Shown here piece after piece: positions 19,167 to 28,679 of a DNA stretch of 64,000 nucleotides. The stretch spans positions 190,075 through 254,074 of the forward strand of contig CAVUDD010000004.1 of NCBI GenBank assembly GCA_963740205.1. The letters run 5' to 3'. Position 1 is the stretch's first letter. Each line of letters begins with the position of its first letter. The position numbers and the translations under genes are program-made. The DNA is from UBA2137 sp963740205. GTDB taxonomy: Bacteria > Pseudomonadota > Alphaproteobacteria > Micavibrionales > Micavibrionaceae. Under the pieces are notes generated by a model. It did not search any database and had not been told where the DNA came from. It saw only the letters and a program-made list of their open reading frames with translations.

Positions 19167-19991
19167 TAGGTAATTTCCAAACCATCTTTATTTAGTTTAT
19201 CAAGGATTGCTTGGTAGTCAGGTCCCTCTGAATGAATTTCAGGATTAAAGTCTACCCATTCGCCATCAACAAAGGTCTCAAGACCAGGCAGTGATTCTTT
19301 ATAGCCAAGTTTAGGACTGTCTTTCACCCATGTTCCACAGTACATTTCTTTGAAACCCTGCTCTTGGCAGATATGAATGATTGCCATCCACGCATGTATT
19401 CCCAACGCCTTTTTCTGATTAAAAGCCAAGTCAATGTCATATGCGAGGTAATCAAATGTGATTTTATCTTCATGCGCATTTAACCAAGCAAACGCCACTA
19501 ATCTATCGTCTGTCTTCACTATCAAACATTTCGAAAACATGAGAAGTTCGCATACACATTAACTTGAAGTCAAACCAAGTGACATTCGCAAGTTCAAATT
19601 CAGGATGCCTTTGTTTGCAGTAATCTAAGCATAAGCTATGGTGGGGACCAGAGTAATATTCTCCAGTCTTCATCCTAAAAGGAAAACGCTCGAGGTTCTT
19701 TTTAAAAGTCTTAAGGTGGCTTCGTCTTATTTTGTCGTTCACTTTATCGCTATTGATTCTTAAGGGGACGCAAGCATTGCATCCTTTGCAAGCTGTCGCA
19801 GAAGGCGCGCTGTCGAGGGGCAGGAGGCCGTGTTGACTAATAAGACTAAAATACTCGGCGCGCGAAACATTTCCAGAAGGAAATTGCTCGAAACCTTTGG
19901 CACGTTTTAGACGAACTAAGCTCCTTTCCTGATTAGGGACATAAGAGCAAAAGTCTTCAGGATCTTCGTCAAATTCAAAGTGTATATTCAT
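19166..19991 (-). pseudogene. Second ATE-family transferase copy, frameshifted
   Basis: Two overlapping frames (19503-19991 and 19166-19540) make one protein of about 275 residues colinear with the neighbour: CKGCNACVPLRI near residue 65, then LDYCKQRHPEF, then in the other frame FDYLAYDIDLAFNQKKALGI and GTWVKDSPKLGYKESLPGLE. The frame changes between about 19,505 and 19,530, near the residues MFDSEDRR / KTDDRLVAF. Divergence between copies is considerable, so the duplication is old. The break is one net base; sequencing error or recent loss cannot be separated here. Confidence 0.72.
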
Positions 19992-20029
19992 AGTGCCGTA
20001 TTAGCATTATGTAATACAAAAATCAAGCT

Positions 20030-21034
20030 TTATGGAAACTGTATATTGCCTCGACTTTTACGGTATCCATCATCCATTGGCTTAAGGGCTTTATCGTTTG
20101 TATTCACACCATCCGTAACATTGGGGTCGCTGTCTCTGAGAAGGATAATGCTTATACGTCTGTTTTGCGCATCGAGAGGCTCTTTTTTGTTTAGATGATC
20201 TGTATCGGCCTTACCCACGACATTAGCAATTTTTTGTGCGGAATAACCATTATCAAGTAGCACACGACGACTTGCATTTGCGCGATCAGCAGATAACTCC
20301 CAATTAGAGTAATCTCCAGCTCCCCGGAACGGTTTGCCATCTGTGTGACCACGAATAGAAATACTGTTGGGTAAGTCAGCAATGGTTTTTGCAACCAAAG
20401 ACATCAAGCCATCAGTTTTATCGAACATACGTGCACTTCCTGAGGGGAACATAGGCTCACCTTCCTGATCAACAATTTGGATACGTAATCCTTCAGGGGT
20501 GATGTCAACCAATAGGTTTTTGGCCAAATCGCGCAATTCAGGTGTGCTTGAAATTGTTTCTTGTAGCTTACGCTTAGTTTCTTCAAAACGAACCTCTTCG
20601 CGCTTCATTTTTTCATTTTCAATTGCTCGGTCTGTCGCCTCGGTCACATCTGTTTTTGTAACGTCGTCGGCGTTATCACTAATTTGCTTATCTGCAAATA
20701 CAGGAGCCAGGTCGGACGGGGGTGGTTGGTCTGTAATCGTAACCATTTGATTGTCTTTTGAGATGGAAAGTCCGCCTAATATACCGCCACTTCCGCTCTC
20801 GCTACGTGATATTTTTGGATTTGTCGGATCAAAGTAGTTCGAGATACCTTCTTTTTGCTCTTCTGAGGTTGCGTTTAAGAGCCATAGAAGAAGGAAGAAC
20901 GCCATCATGGCTGTCACAAAGTCAGCATAGGCGACTTTCCATGCGCCACCGTGATGCCCATCACCAGACTTTTTAATCCGTTTAACGATTAAGGGCTGCG
21001 TGCTTTTCTTCTCTTGTTGTTTCTTTTTGGTCAA
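20030..21034 (-). CDS. motB: Flagellar motor stator protein MotB
   Basis: A 334-residue protein: basic N-terminal tail, one membrane helix (AYADFVTAMMAFFLLLWLLN, about residues 34-53, containing the proton-carrying Asp), linker, then an OmpA-like peptidoglycan-binding domain (SIRGHTDGKP near residue 225, ELSADRANASRRVL). Partner MotA is encoded just upstream on the same strand, so they form an operon of the proton-driven stator. Confidence 0.95.
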   Translation of the reverse strand: MTKKKQQEKKSTQPLIVKRIKKSGDGHHGGAWKVAYADFVTAMMAFFLLLWLLNATSEEQKEGISNYFDPTNPKISRSESGSGGILGGLSISKDNQMVTITDQPPPSDLAPVFADKQISDNADDVTKTDVTEATDRAIENEKMKREEVRFEETKRKLQETISSTPELRDLAKNLLVDITPEGLRIQIVDQEGEPMFPSGSARMFDKTDGLMSLVAKTIADLPNSISIRGHTDGKPFRGAGDYSNWELSADRANASRRVLLDNGYSAQKIANVVGKADTDHLNKKEPLDAQNRRISIILLRDSDPNVTDGVNTNDKALKPMDDGYRKSRGNIQFP

Positions 21035-21061
21035 ACTGCTCTCCTACCAAAAGGGCTTATA

Positions 21062-21955
21062 CTATGCCGCAGGGTTTGGAAGTTCGTTTACGTAGTCTTC
21101 AAGCTCAAGGAATTTGGGTTGAACTTCGTGAGGTAAGAACTTACGTGCGAATTCAATAGCGACCTGAGGGGCAGCACCTTGTAAGAAAGCAAGGATACCA
21201 ACCTTAATACATTTGTAATACATAACCTCGCTTTGTGCGCGTGATTTCATGGCTCCTGCAATAGGACCAACAAAGCCATAGGCTAGCCAAACTCCAAGGA
21301 ATGTTCCAACCAACGCTCCACCAATCATGCGACCTAGAATTTCAGGAGGCTCAGTAATGGAGGCCATAGTTTTAATAACACCGAGAACCGCGGCAACAAT
21401 ACCGAGGGCAGGGATACCATCCGCCATCGTTTGAACAGCGTGTCCGGGGTGGCTTTCATGGGCATCGATTGTTTCTATCTCTTCGTCCATAAGGGCTTCG
21501 AGTTCGTGTGGATTGTCATTGCCCAGTGAAATAATTCTGAGATAGTCACAAACAAATTCAACTGCTTTTTCATTTTTTTGAAATCTTGGGAAAGCCTGAA
21601 ACAATGAACTTTCTTTAGGATTTTCAATATGCTGCTCCATAGCGAGCCAACCCTTTGTTCTTGCTAGCTTAAAGACCGAATAAAGCATTCCCAATAAATG
21701 TAGGTAATCTTCTTTTTCGTAAGCATGGGGCTGTTTAATAGCCTTCATGTATTTAAGAGTGTGTTTGATGTCGCTACTGCTGTTGGCAATCACAAAGGCG
21801 GCACAGGCGACACCAAAAATAATCATAAATTCGCCTGGTGTGGCCTTACCTATGACGCCCATAAGGCCCATGAAGTGGTGAGTGTCAAAGCCCATGGCGA
21901 TAAAAAGTCCGCCATAGGTGAATATAAATACAAAAAGAATAGCTATAAATTTCAT
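21062..21955 (-). CDS. motA: Flagellar motor stator protein MotA
   Basis: About 297 residues from ATG 21955, which begins MKFIAILFVFIFTYGG as expected; the longer frame to 21997 adds 14 untypical residues. Four membrane segments, a cytoplasmic loop with the charged residues that contact FliG, and a Pro-containing TM3-TM4 region (DGIPALGIVAAVLGVIKTM, GRMIGGALVGTFLGVWLAYG) are seen. The MotA/MotB complex conducts protons to drive flagellar rotation. Confidence 0.94.
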   Translation of the reverse strand: MKFIAILFVFIFTYGGLFIAMGFDTHHFMGLMGVIGKATPGEFMIIFGVACAAFVIANSSSDIKHTLKYMKAIKQPHAYEKEDYLHLLGMLYSVFKLARTKGWLAMEQHIENPKESSLFQAFPRFQKNEKAVEFVCDYLRIISLGNDNPHELEALMDEEIETIDAHESHPGHAVQTMADGIPALGIVAAVLGVIKTMASITEPPEILGRMIGGALVGTFLGVWLAYGFVGPIAGAMKSRAQSEVMYYKCIKVGILAFLQGAAPQVAIEFARKFLPHEVQPKFLELEDYVNELPNPAA

Positions 21956-22140
21956 GAGTAAGACAGCACCTGTTTTAAGTATTACACGAAGACCCATAAC
22001 AAAATGGGCATATTATGACGCAGAAGAAACCGCGCGAAGATAGCTTGCGGTAAAAAGTTCAACTAAAATTGTACTTTAGAATACCTTCTTACTCAAGCAA
22101 CAACACGCACAGACTTATTATATTAGAAGAATCTTAAATT

Positions 22141-24645
22141 TTAGGAAACATCCTTGTGGGGAATGATATCAATTGAAAGACCATCAATTCCTGTCTCGTA
22201 ATCACCATTCCCAAAGTCAATCTGATCCGCGCGGGCGGCACTTAGTAATGATGTATCAAGCTTTTTAACAGTTGTTTCAAGATTTCCGCCGTTTGAAACT
22301 TGTAAAACAAGCCTATCCAAACGTGCTCCTTGACCAATTTGACGCTCACTACGTAATTTACGTACTGCATAAAGTGTTTTTAAAATAACTTGCATGTCTT
22401 CACTGCGTTCGAATTTGAAATCACTTTGCTCTGGCCATTTTGAAACGTGCAAGGACACTGAATCCTCACCAAATTTACCCGCCTGCTGATAAATTTCCTC
22501 GGTAACATGAGGGAGGTAAGGTGCAAACAAGCCTACCAAAAGTCGTAATGATTCATAAAGTGTAGATTTGGCAGAGAGAATATCCTTCTCGCTCCAATTG
22601 GTGTTTTCCCAGAATCTTGTTTTCACAAGTTCGAGGTAGTCATCACAATAGGTAATCCAGAAGAATTTGTGTAGGGCTTCCTTGGCTGTAGCGTAATCAT
22701 ATTTCTCAAAGCACTCTGTCATTTTAGAGTTAAGCCTATTAATTTCGTTTAATAGCCATTGATCCTCAACAGGACGCTCATCCACTGGTACAGTTTGTGT
22801 GCTGGCATCAAAATCATCCATATACATGAATGCAAGGCGAGCGACATTCCAAAGTTTGATTACGACCTTGCGGCCATCTTTGACATCTTTTTCATGGAAA
22901 CGAAGATCGCGTCCTAATTGAGAATTGGCGGCCCAGTAACGTAAGGCGTCCGCTCCATATTTTTTGATAAGAGAATAGGGGTCATAGCGGTTATAACCAT
23001 TTTCGTCGGTAAACTTTTCAAGGTCGCGCTTAGAAATCTTTTTGCCCTGTTCGTTCAGTCCCCAACCAGAAATCATCACGTTTTCCCATGGAAGTGAATC
23101 TGTATGAAAGTTAGATTTTGCCATCGTATAGAACAGCCATGTGCGAATAATTTCGAACGCCTGAACACGAAGGGTCATAGGGTAAATTTCCATCCCAGCC
23201 TTACGACCTTCACGGCCAGCCCAATTGGCATTGATAAGAGGAGTTAAGGATGATGTCATCCATGTTTCCATCACATCTGTTTCTGGAACTATGGTCATGC
23301 CTTTATATTTTTCCTGTGCCCATTGTGGTGGTGAATCTTCAATGGGGTCGATAGGTAGGTCTGCCTCATCGGCTAAAATTACTTCGCCAGTTTCCTGAAC
23401 ATACCAAAGCGGGAAGGGCACACCATAAAAGCGTTGGCGTGATATGTTCCAGTCGTATTTAAGTCCATCAATCCAATGCTCTAGACGAACTTTCATATGC
23501 GCAGGGAACCATTCTAATTCATCGGCACGCTTAAGAAATTCATCCTTATGCTTAAGTAAATTGATAAACCATTGTGGTTCCATCACGAATTCAACAGGCA
23601 CCTCTGAGCGCTCACCAACCGATACATTTTGCTCAACTGTTTTTTCACCAACTATAAAGCCGGCCTCTTGTAGATCGGTCACAATATGTTTGCGAGCTTC
23701 GGCAATTTGCATGCCTTCATATTTTCCAGCTTCCGCGCTCATTTTCCCGTCGGGCGTAATAACAAGGCGTGTCTCAAGCTTGTTTTCTTTCCATTTTTTA
23801 ACATCCTCACCATCCCCGAATGTACAGCACATCATCAGACCAGTTCCAAATTCCTGATCAACATCATCAGAGGTCAGAATAGGCACTTCAATATCAAATA
23901 AAGGAACTTTAGCTTTGCCTCCTTTAAGTTTCGTGTAGCGCGTGTCGTTGGGATTAAAGAACATACCAACACAGCCAGGAATTAGCTCAGGTCGTGTTGT
24001 TGAAATAATTAAAGGATTACCATCGGCATCTTCAAAGCGGATATCGTACATCTTTCCTTTGCGGGAAATTGTTTCAAGATCAGCCTGTGCAAGAGCTGTT
24101 TCAAAGTGCGTATCCCATAAAACAGGCTCATTCGCACGATAGAGAAGGTCTTTTGAATATAAATCTAGGAAAGACTTTTGTGCTGTGTGACGAGAAAGAT
24201 CATCAATCGTTGAGTATTTTAAATCCCAATCAACAGAAAGCCCTAGGGCACGCCACAATTCTTCATATGTCTTTGCGCCTTTTTGGGTTTCTTCAATACA
24301 GAGTTTTCTGAACTCTGAGCGAGTGGTCTTCTTCTTATTGATTTTGTAGGTTTGTTCAACATAACGCTCGGTTGGAAGTCCGTTGTCGTCAAAGCCCATT
24401 GGATAAAAGATGTTGTGACCCTGCATTCTTTTGTAACGGATAATAATTTCTGCCTGTGTGTAGGACATGGCATGACCTGCGTGTAAATGAGCAGCCGAAA
24501 CATAAGGTGGGGGGGTGTCCACAGAGAATAGAGGCTTTTTGGATTCAGGATCGTAATCATGAATCTTTGTTTCATCCCATAGAGTTCGACACTTTTCTTC
24601 AACTTCGGCGAGGTCAACGCCACTATCCAGTTCAGGGAATTTCAT
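22141..24645 (-). CDS. valS: Valyl-tRNA synthetase, archaeal-like type
   Basis: An 834-residue class I synthetase. The HIGH-type motif is HLHAGHAMSY, preceded by DTPPPYVS, and it is followed by FYPMGFDDNGLPTERYVEQ. CP1 editing domain segments (STTRPELIPGCVGMFFNP, MCCTFGDGEDV) match the archaeal/rickettsial ValS group rather than the usual bacterial type (PPPNVTGSLHMGHA), and the C-terminal coiled coil of bacterial ValS is absent. The second signature reads GKKISKRDLEKF where KMSKS is expected. It is the only ValS in the window, and lies upstream of hemB-strand genes with no obvious operon. Confidence 0.9.
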   Translation of the reverse strand: MKFPELDSGVDLAEVEEKCRTLWDETKIHDYDPESKKPLFSVDTPPPYVSAAHLHAGHAMSYTQAEIIIRYKRMQGHNIFYPMGFDDNGLPTERYVEQTYKINKKKTTRSEFRKLCIEETQKGAKTYEELWRALGLSVDWDLKYSTIDDLSRHTAQKSFLDLYSKDLLYRANEPVLWDTHFETALAQADLETISRKGKMYDIRFEDADGNPLIISTTRPELIPGCVGMFFNPNDTRYTKLKGGKAKVPLFDIEVPILTSDDVDQEFGTGLMMCCTFGDGEDVKKWKENKLETRLVITPDGKMSAEAGKYEGMQIAEARKHIVTDLQEAGFIVGEKTVEQNVSVGERSEVPVEFVMEPQWFINLLKHKDEFLKRADELEWFPAHMKVRLEHWIDGLKYDWNISRQRFYGVPFPLWYVQETGEVILADEADLPIDPIEDSPPQWAQEKYKGMTIVPETDVMETWMTSSLTPLINANWAGREGRKAGMEIYPMTLRVQAFEIIRTWLFYTMAKSNFHTDSLPWENVMISGWGLNEQGKKISKRDLEKFTDENGYNRYDPYSLIKKYGADALRYWAANSQLGRDLRFHEKDVKDGRKVVIKLWNVARLAFMYMDDFDASTQTVPVDERPVEDQWLLNEINRLNSKMTECFEKYDYATAKEALHKFFWITYCDDYLELVKTRFWENTNWSEKDILSAKSTLYESLRLLVGLFAPYLPHVTEEIYQQAGKFGEDSVSLHVSKWPEQSDFKFERSEDMQVILKTLYAVRKLRSERQIGQGARLDRLVLQVSNGGNLETTVKKLDTSLLSAARADQIDFGNGDYETGIDGLSIDIIPHKDVS

Positions 24646-24681
24646 ATCTGTCCTTTAATTCGCTTAAAAACTTTGAATTGA

Positions 24682-25674
24682 TTATCTATTAAGGAGGATG
24701 CGTGCGGCGTCAAGTGCTGTATAGGTTAAAATACCATCTGCCCCCGCACGTTTAAACGCCATCAGGTTTTCCATCATTACGGATTCATAATCTATCCAGC
24801 CATTTTGCGCGGCTGCTTTCATCATCGCGTATTCACCACTGACGTGATAGGCGAAAGTTGGAAGTCCAAATTCCTGCTTAACTTTTGAAACAATATCAAG
24901 ATAAGCAATTCCCGGTTTTACCATAACCATGTCTGCACCTTCTTCAATATCAAGAGCAGTTTCCTTGATAGCCTCAAGGGCATTGGCTGGATCCATTTGA
25001 TAAGTTTTTCTGTCTTTGGCAACATTATCATACTTGCCAAGTGCGCAACCAGCGGCCTCACGGAAAGGTCCATAATAAGCAGAGGCATATTTAGCAGAGT
25101 AAGCTAGTATTGGAATATTAATATGTCCAGCCTCATCAAGTCCTTGTCGAATAGCGGCGACTTGTCCATCCATCATTCCCGATGGCGCAATAATATCGGC
25201 ACCTGCATTCGCGGCACTAACCGCTTGTTTGGCTATATTGGCGATGGTGGCGTCATTATCGACGTCACCATCATCGCCTATCGGTCCACAATGTCCGTGG
25301 TCTGTGTATTCACAAAAACACACATCAGCTATGACTGCCGTCTCGTGTGAGGCTTGCTTTGCGCGGTCAATCATACGAGCGAGTAAGCCATTGGATTTAA
25401 AACTGTCAGAACCTTCAAAGTCTTTGTTGTGTGAAACACCAAATAGAATAACCGCGGGAATATTTAGCCCAGCGGCCTCTTTGACTTGTTTGCCAAGGCT
25501 GTCTTCTGTTTCACGGTAAATTCCAGGCATTGAGATAATTGGTGTGCGCTCATCTAGATTCTCTTCAACAAAAATCGGGTATATAAGATCATGTGTTGAA
25601 AGAGTGTTTTCACGAACCAGATTACGAATGGTTGCTGTGCTACGCAGACGGCGAGGACGGTAAAGTAATGACAT
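24682..25674 (-). CDS. hemB: Porphobilinogen synthase (ALA dehydratase)
   Basis: A 330-residue enzyme that condenses two 5-aminolevulinate molecules into porphobilinogen for heme. The metal site DVCFCEYTDHGHCG (near residue 120) has the three cysteines of zinc-dependent forms, rather than the Asp-rich magnesium type seen in many other proteobacteria. AKYASAYYGPFREA and MVMVKPGIAYLDI carry the two active-site lysines. Confidence 0.95.
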   Translation of the reverse strand: MSLLYRPRRLRSTATIRNLVRENTLSTHDLIYPIFVEENLDERTPIISMPGIYRETEDSLGKQVKEAAGLNIPAVILFGVSHNKDFEGSDSFKSNGLLARMIDRAKQASHETAVIADVCFCEYTDHGHCGPIGDDGDVDNDATIANIAKQAVSAANAGADIIAPSGMMDGQVAAIRQGLDEAGHINIPILAYSAKYASAYYGPFREAAGCALGKYDNVAKDRKTYQMDPANALEAIKETALDIEEGADMVMVKPGIAYLDIVSKVKQEFGLPTFAYHVSGEYAMMKAAAQNGWIDYESVMMENLMAFKRAGADGILTYTALDAARILLNR

Positions 25675-25794
25675 TTGGCTTCCTTATTTATTTGCTCTTT
25701 ATGTTTTAATGGCACTAAGGAAATAGTCAACAACCTCAAACATCTTGACATAATAAAAATATAATATTATTTATTAGCGCCTAGGGAGAATTCT

Positions 25795-26064
25795 ATGCGT
25801 GATTTAAAAGATTTGGGCTCTGATGAATTGCTTGAGCGCTTTCAGCAAGACAGAGAAGAAAGGCGCCAAAAGCTTAATAAGATGTATTGTAAGTTATATC
25901 TTCAAATGGCGGGTGGGCTAGCAATAGTAGGAGCCTTTTTCGCTGTAACCCAATGTTCGTCTGAAGAAACACATTCGCAAACGGCTGAGGTCGTAGACAA
26001 TCAGCAAGGCTTTATGGAAGGGCTTGGCGATATGATGAGGCCTCCGCAAGACCATAATCCCTGA
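25795..26064 (+). CDS. Hypothetical single-pass membrane protein
   Basis: An 89-residue protein with a charged helical N-terminus (LLERFQQDREERRQKLNKMY) and one hydrophobic segment around residues 39-53 (MAGGLAIVGAFFAVTQC) followed by an acidic, Gln-rich tail. Not recognised. It is followed by a strong intrinsic terminator, so it is probably transcribed alone; a TTGACA box at 25745 lies upstream. Confidence 0.6.
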   Translation: MRDLKDLGSDELLERFQQDREERRQKLNKMYCKLYLQMAGGLAIVGAFFAVTQCSSEETHSQTAEVVDNQQGFMEGLGDMMRPPQDHNP

Positions 26065-26078
26065 AGATTTTTTCATTT

Positions 26079-26110
26079 AGAGCTTGCCAAAACTGGACAG
26101 GCTCTTTTTT
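26079..26110 (+). terminator. Intrinsic terminator
   Basis: AGAGCTTG (26079-26086) pairs with CAGGCTCT (26098-26105, one G-U pair) followed by six T residues. It separates the small membrane protein gene from the HIBYL-CoA hydrolase gene, whose ATG lies 9 bases later. Confidence 0.8.
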
Positions 26111-26118
26111 ATATTTGA

Positions 26119-27121
26119 ATGACATTTGTCCAGACAAGAGAGCATGGCTCCATATGTAATATTCACCTCAATCGTCCCGAGGCGTTAAATGCGCTTAACG
26201 GTGATATGATAGATGATGTTGCCATCTCGGTTGATAATTTTGAAAAGAATAGTGATTTGGAAACGCTTGTTTTTACAGGCGAAGGGAAAGCCTTTTGTGC
26301 GGGTGGCGATATAAAGGCTGCCTATGCTGCGGGTAAACAGGATCCTAAAATAGCAGATGATTACTTTGCTCGCGAATATGCATTGAATCAAGAAGCTTTT
26401 CAATCTTTCCAAAACAACAATTTCGATTATGGACGGTATTACTATGGGCGGGGGCGTAGGTCTTGCAAATGCCTGCCAAATGCGTATTTGTACAGAAAAT
26501 ACACGCTGGGCAATGCCAGAGACAACAATAGGTTTTTTTCCAGATGTTGGTGGGGCTTATTATCTATCTCGAATGAATGGCGCGAATGGTCTCTATTTTG
26601 GTCTGACGGGGCAGGCAATTACAAATCCACGTGATTTGATTTTCAATAAACTTGCGACACATTACGTGCCCTCCGCATTCGTAACTTCATTTTTTAAAAG
26701 TATTCGATATGGAGATAAGGTTGAAGAAGTGCTTAGTCAGTATTGCAAAGCTCCAGAACCAAAATCAAATATAGGTCTGATAAGTATCGAAATAGAAAAA
26801 TACTTTAATTACAAATCATTGCAAGAGATATTGATAAATCTTTATCAGGGTGGTTCTTGGGCAAAAGAATGTTACGATACTCTACAAGCCAAGTCACCAA
26901 CCAGCCTCATTTTGGCCTTTCTGCATATTCAAAAATCCAAAGGTGAGGAGTTTGATCAGGTAATTGCGCGTGATTTAAAATTGGCTCATTATGCTATGCG
27001 TTCACACGATTTTTACGAAGGCGTGCGGGCCTTGCTTTTGGATAAGGATAAAAATCCGCAGTGGGAGCCAGACACACTCGATAAACTTGATTTTCAACAA
27101 ATAAACACTTTATTTACTTAA
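26119..27121 (+). pseudogene. 3-hydroxyisobutyryl-CoA hydrolase-like, frameshifted
   Basis: Frames 26119-26634 and 26429-27121 join into one crotonase-superfamily protein of about 334 residues. First part: LNRPEALNALNGDMI and GEGKAFCAGGDIKAAY (oxyanion hole); after the shift: MDGITMGGGVGLANAC, then MPETTIGFFPDVGGAYYLSR with the HIBCH-type Glu and Asp. The long C-terminal helical region is typical of HIBYL-CoA hydrolase of valine degradation rather than of short enoyl-CoA hydratases. The frame changes at about 26,405-26,412, in a stretch of T, C and A runs, consistent with a homopolymer indel. Confidence 0.8.
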
Positions 27122-27196
27122 AGAGCTGTATAATAAAAGGATTAGAGTTTGTCTTTTTTTTTAGCCTGCGTATCATACTATTCATGTAATTTCACT

Positions 27197-27211
27197 CATG
27201 TCATTGACATG
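27197..27211. promoter_or_regulatory. Palindrome upstream of MarR/LdtR gene
   Basis: A perfect 7-1-7 palindrome, CATGTCA-T-TGACATG, lies 25 bases before the start codon of the MarR-family gene. MarR proteins bind such inverted repeats and often repress themselves, so this is a candidate autoregulatory operator. No experimental motif for this protein can be checked here. Confidence 0.5.
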
Positions 27212-27235
27212 ATTATCAAAAATAGAGGTTAGCCC

Positions 27236-27688
27236 ATGTCTACGCCATATTATAATACCATTCAGTTGATGGAACGTTTGCACCGTTATTTTCTTGACGT
27301 TGTGAAGATTGAAATCGATCGTAAAGGGATACACGACATTAATAACGTGCAAACCATGATCCTTCACTCAATCGGACATGATGAGATGACAGTAGGTGAG
27401 CTTACATTGCGTGGGTATTATTTAGGTTCAAATGTATCTTATAATGTAAAGAAGATGGCCGAGAATGGCTATATTGAGCAGGAACGCTCGCGCCATGACA
27501 AGCGCTCAATACGTGTAAAATTAACCGATAAGGGTAAAGAGCTACATGCTTTGATTGACGCTATGTTCCGTCGTCACGAAGAAAATCTAACAGCGACTAA
27601 AATCACAGATGAAAGACTACAGGATACAGCAGAAACATTACGTATGCTTGAGCGTTTCTGGAATGCTCAGACAAATCTGATGGATTAA
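27236..27688 (+). CDS. ldtR: MarR-family regulator, LdtR type
   Basis: A 150-residue winged-helix regulator. The dimerising N-terminus (TIQLMERLHRYFLDVVKIEI), recognition region (LRGYYLGSNVSYNVKKMAEN) and wing (GYIEQERSRHDKRSIRVKLT) closely fit the LdtR group of alphaproteobacteria, known in Liberibacter and Sinorhizobium to control L,D-transpeptidase and stress or motility genes. An L,D-transpeptidase and motAB occur in this window, though not adjacent. Regulation of them here is inference. Confidence 0.82.
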   Translation: MSTPYYNTIQLMERLHRYFLDVVKIEIDRKGIHDINNVQTMILHSIGHDEMTVGELTLRGYYLGSNVSYNVKKMAENGYIEQERSRHDKRSIRVKLTDKGKELHALIDAMFRRHEENLTATKITDERLQDTAETLRMLERFWNAQTNLMD

Positions 27689-27722
27689 ATTTCTGCAGCT
27701 TGGGTTTTTGAGCGCATTTTTA

Positions 27723-27770
27723 TTGACATAATTATAATAAAGCCTTATATTTGCGCTTTCGAATATAAGG
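27723..27770 (+). promoter_or_regulatory. Sigma-70-like promoter overlapped by inverted repeat
   Basis: TTGACA (27723-27728), 17-base spacer, TATATT (27746-27751). The -10 lies inside the left arm of a perfect 9-base inverted repeat, CCTTATATT (27743-27751) and AATATAAGG (27762-27770), which spans the expected transcription start just before the gene at 27777. Such placement suggests a repressor operator or a 5' hairpin. Confidence 0.55.
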
Positions 27771-27776
27771 TCTTGA

Positions 27777-28607
27777 ATGAAATTACGCGCTAAACATTAC
27801 AATTTTTTGATGTCCCATGTGAGTGAGCATGAGTCTTTAAGGCCGTGGATGGGGGCTTTTTTGGACACAATTCCTGCTGCCGACACCATGATTTTGCTTC
27901 TTTTGAGAGGGGAGCACGGTTTGGCGACAATGCAGGGCGATACAAAAGAAACCTTGATGCGCAATACAATCAGATTGGGCAACGAAGGTCGTAAAGAGGT
28001 TATAAGGCTGTTCGCAAAGTATGGGCTGAATTACAACGCCTTAAGCATTGCTTTGAAAGGAATAACAGACATATCGATCTACAGTCCACAGACTTACTAC
28101 AGTGACATTGAGAGAGTTGATTTAACTGGTGATGTTTTTGCTGGGCTGTTCTCGCCAGAACAACTTAATTTCCTATTTTCTGTAAATGAGATAGATAGCG
28201 ACCTCAAAAATATAGATCTTATAACTTTAGATTTTAGTAAAAAGAACACTATTACTATCGATGAGGCTATTCAGGCGTTTGAAGGTGAATATTTGGATTT
28301 TGCAGCTTTACGAGAGGATGATAGGTTTACTAGCTTGTTGCTTGGTTCTTCCAATCAGAATAGTCAAGACTTAAGAACTTTACTTGAATATCAGGCTCTG
28401 CCTGCTCACGTTTTTACCTTGGATGCTTTAGCAAGCAGTGAGCTAACGACTAAAGAAGAAGATTTATTACGAATAATTTTACCCGATATTAAAACTTCAA
28501 AACAGTTTGCCCGTGCAGCAACGGATCCACGCGTTATTGATGCTTTGCGAGAACTACAAGAAACAATTCGGGAAAGTATTCAAAAGCCTGATGAGCCAAC
28601 ACTTTAA
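27777..28607 (+). CDS. Hypothetical protein
   Basis: A 276-residue soluble protein without signal peptide or membrane segment; helical and acidic, with 56-70 (DTMILLLLRGEHGLA) the most hydrophobic stretch. I recognise no family. It has its own strong promoter with an overlapping inverted repeat and is followed by two more small unassigned genes, each with a separate upstream TTGACA box or leader, forming a little orphan cluster between ldtR and the glutaryl-CoA dehydrogenase gene. Confidence 0.62.
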   Translation: MKLRAKHYNFLMSHVSEHESLRPWMGAFLDTIPAADTMILLLLRGEHGLATMQGDTKETLMRNTIRLGNEGRKEVIRLFAKYGLNYNALSIALKGITDISIYSPQTYYSDIERVDLTGDVFAGLFSPEQLNFLFSVNEIDSDLKNIDLITLDFSKKNTITIDEAIQAFEGEYLDFAALREDDRFTSLLLGSSNQNSQDLRTLLEYQALPAHVFTLDALASSELTTKEEDLLRIILPDIKTSKQFARAATDPRVIDALRELQETIRESIQKPDEPTL

Positions 28608-28679
28608 AGTTAACATCCAAATCTTGACATAATTTTTAAATTACTTTAATTACAAGCTTAAGTAGAATAGGCTTGAATC

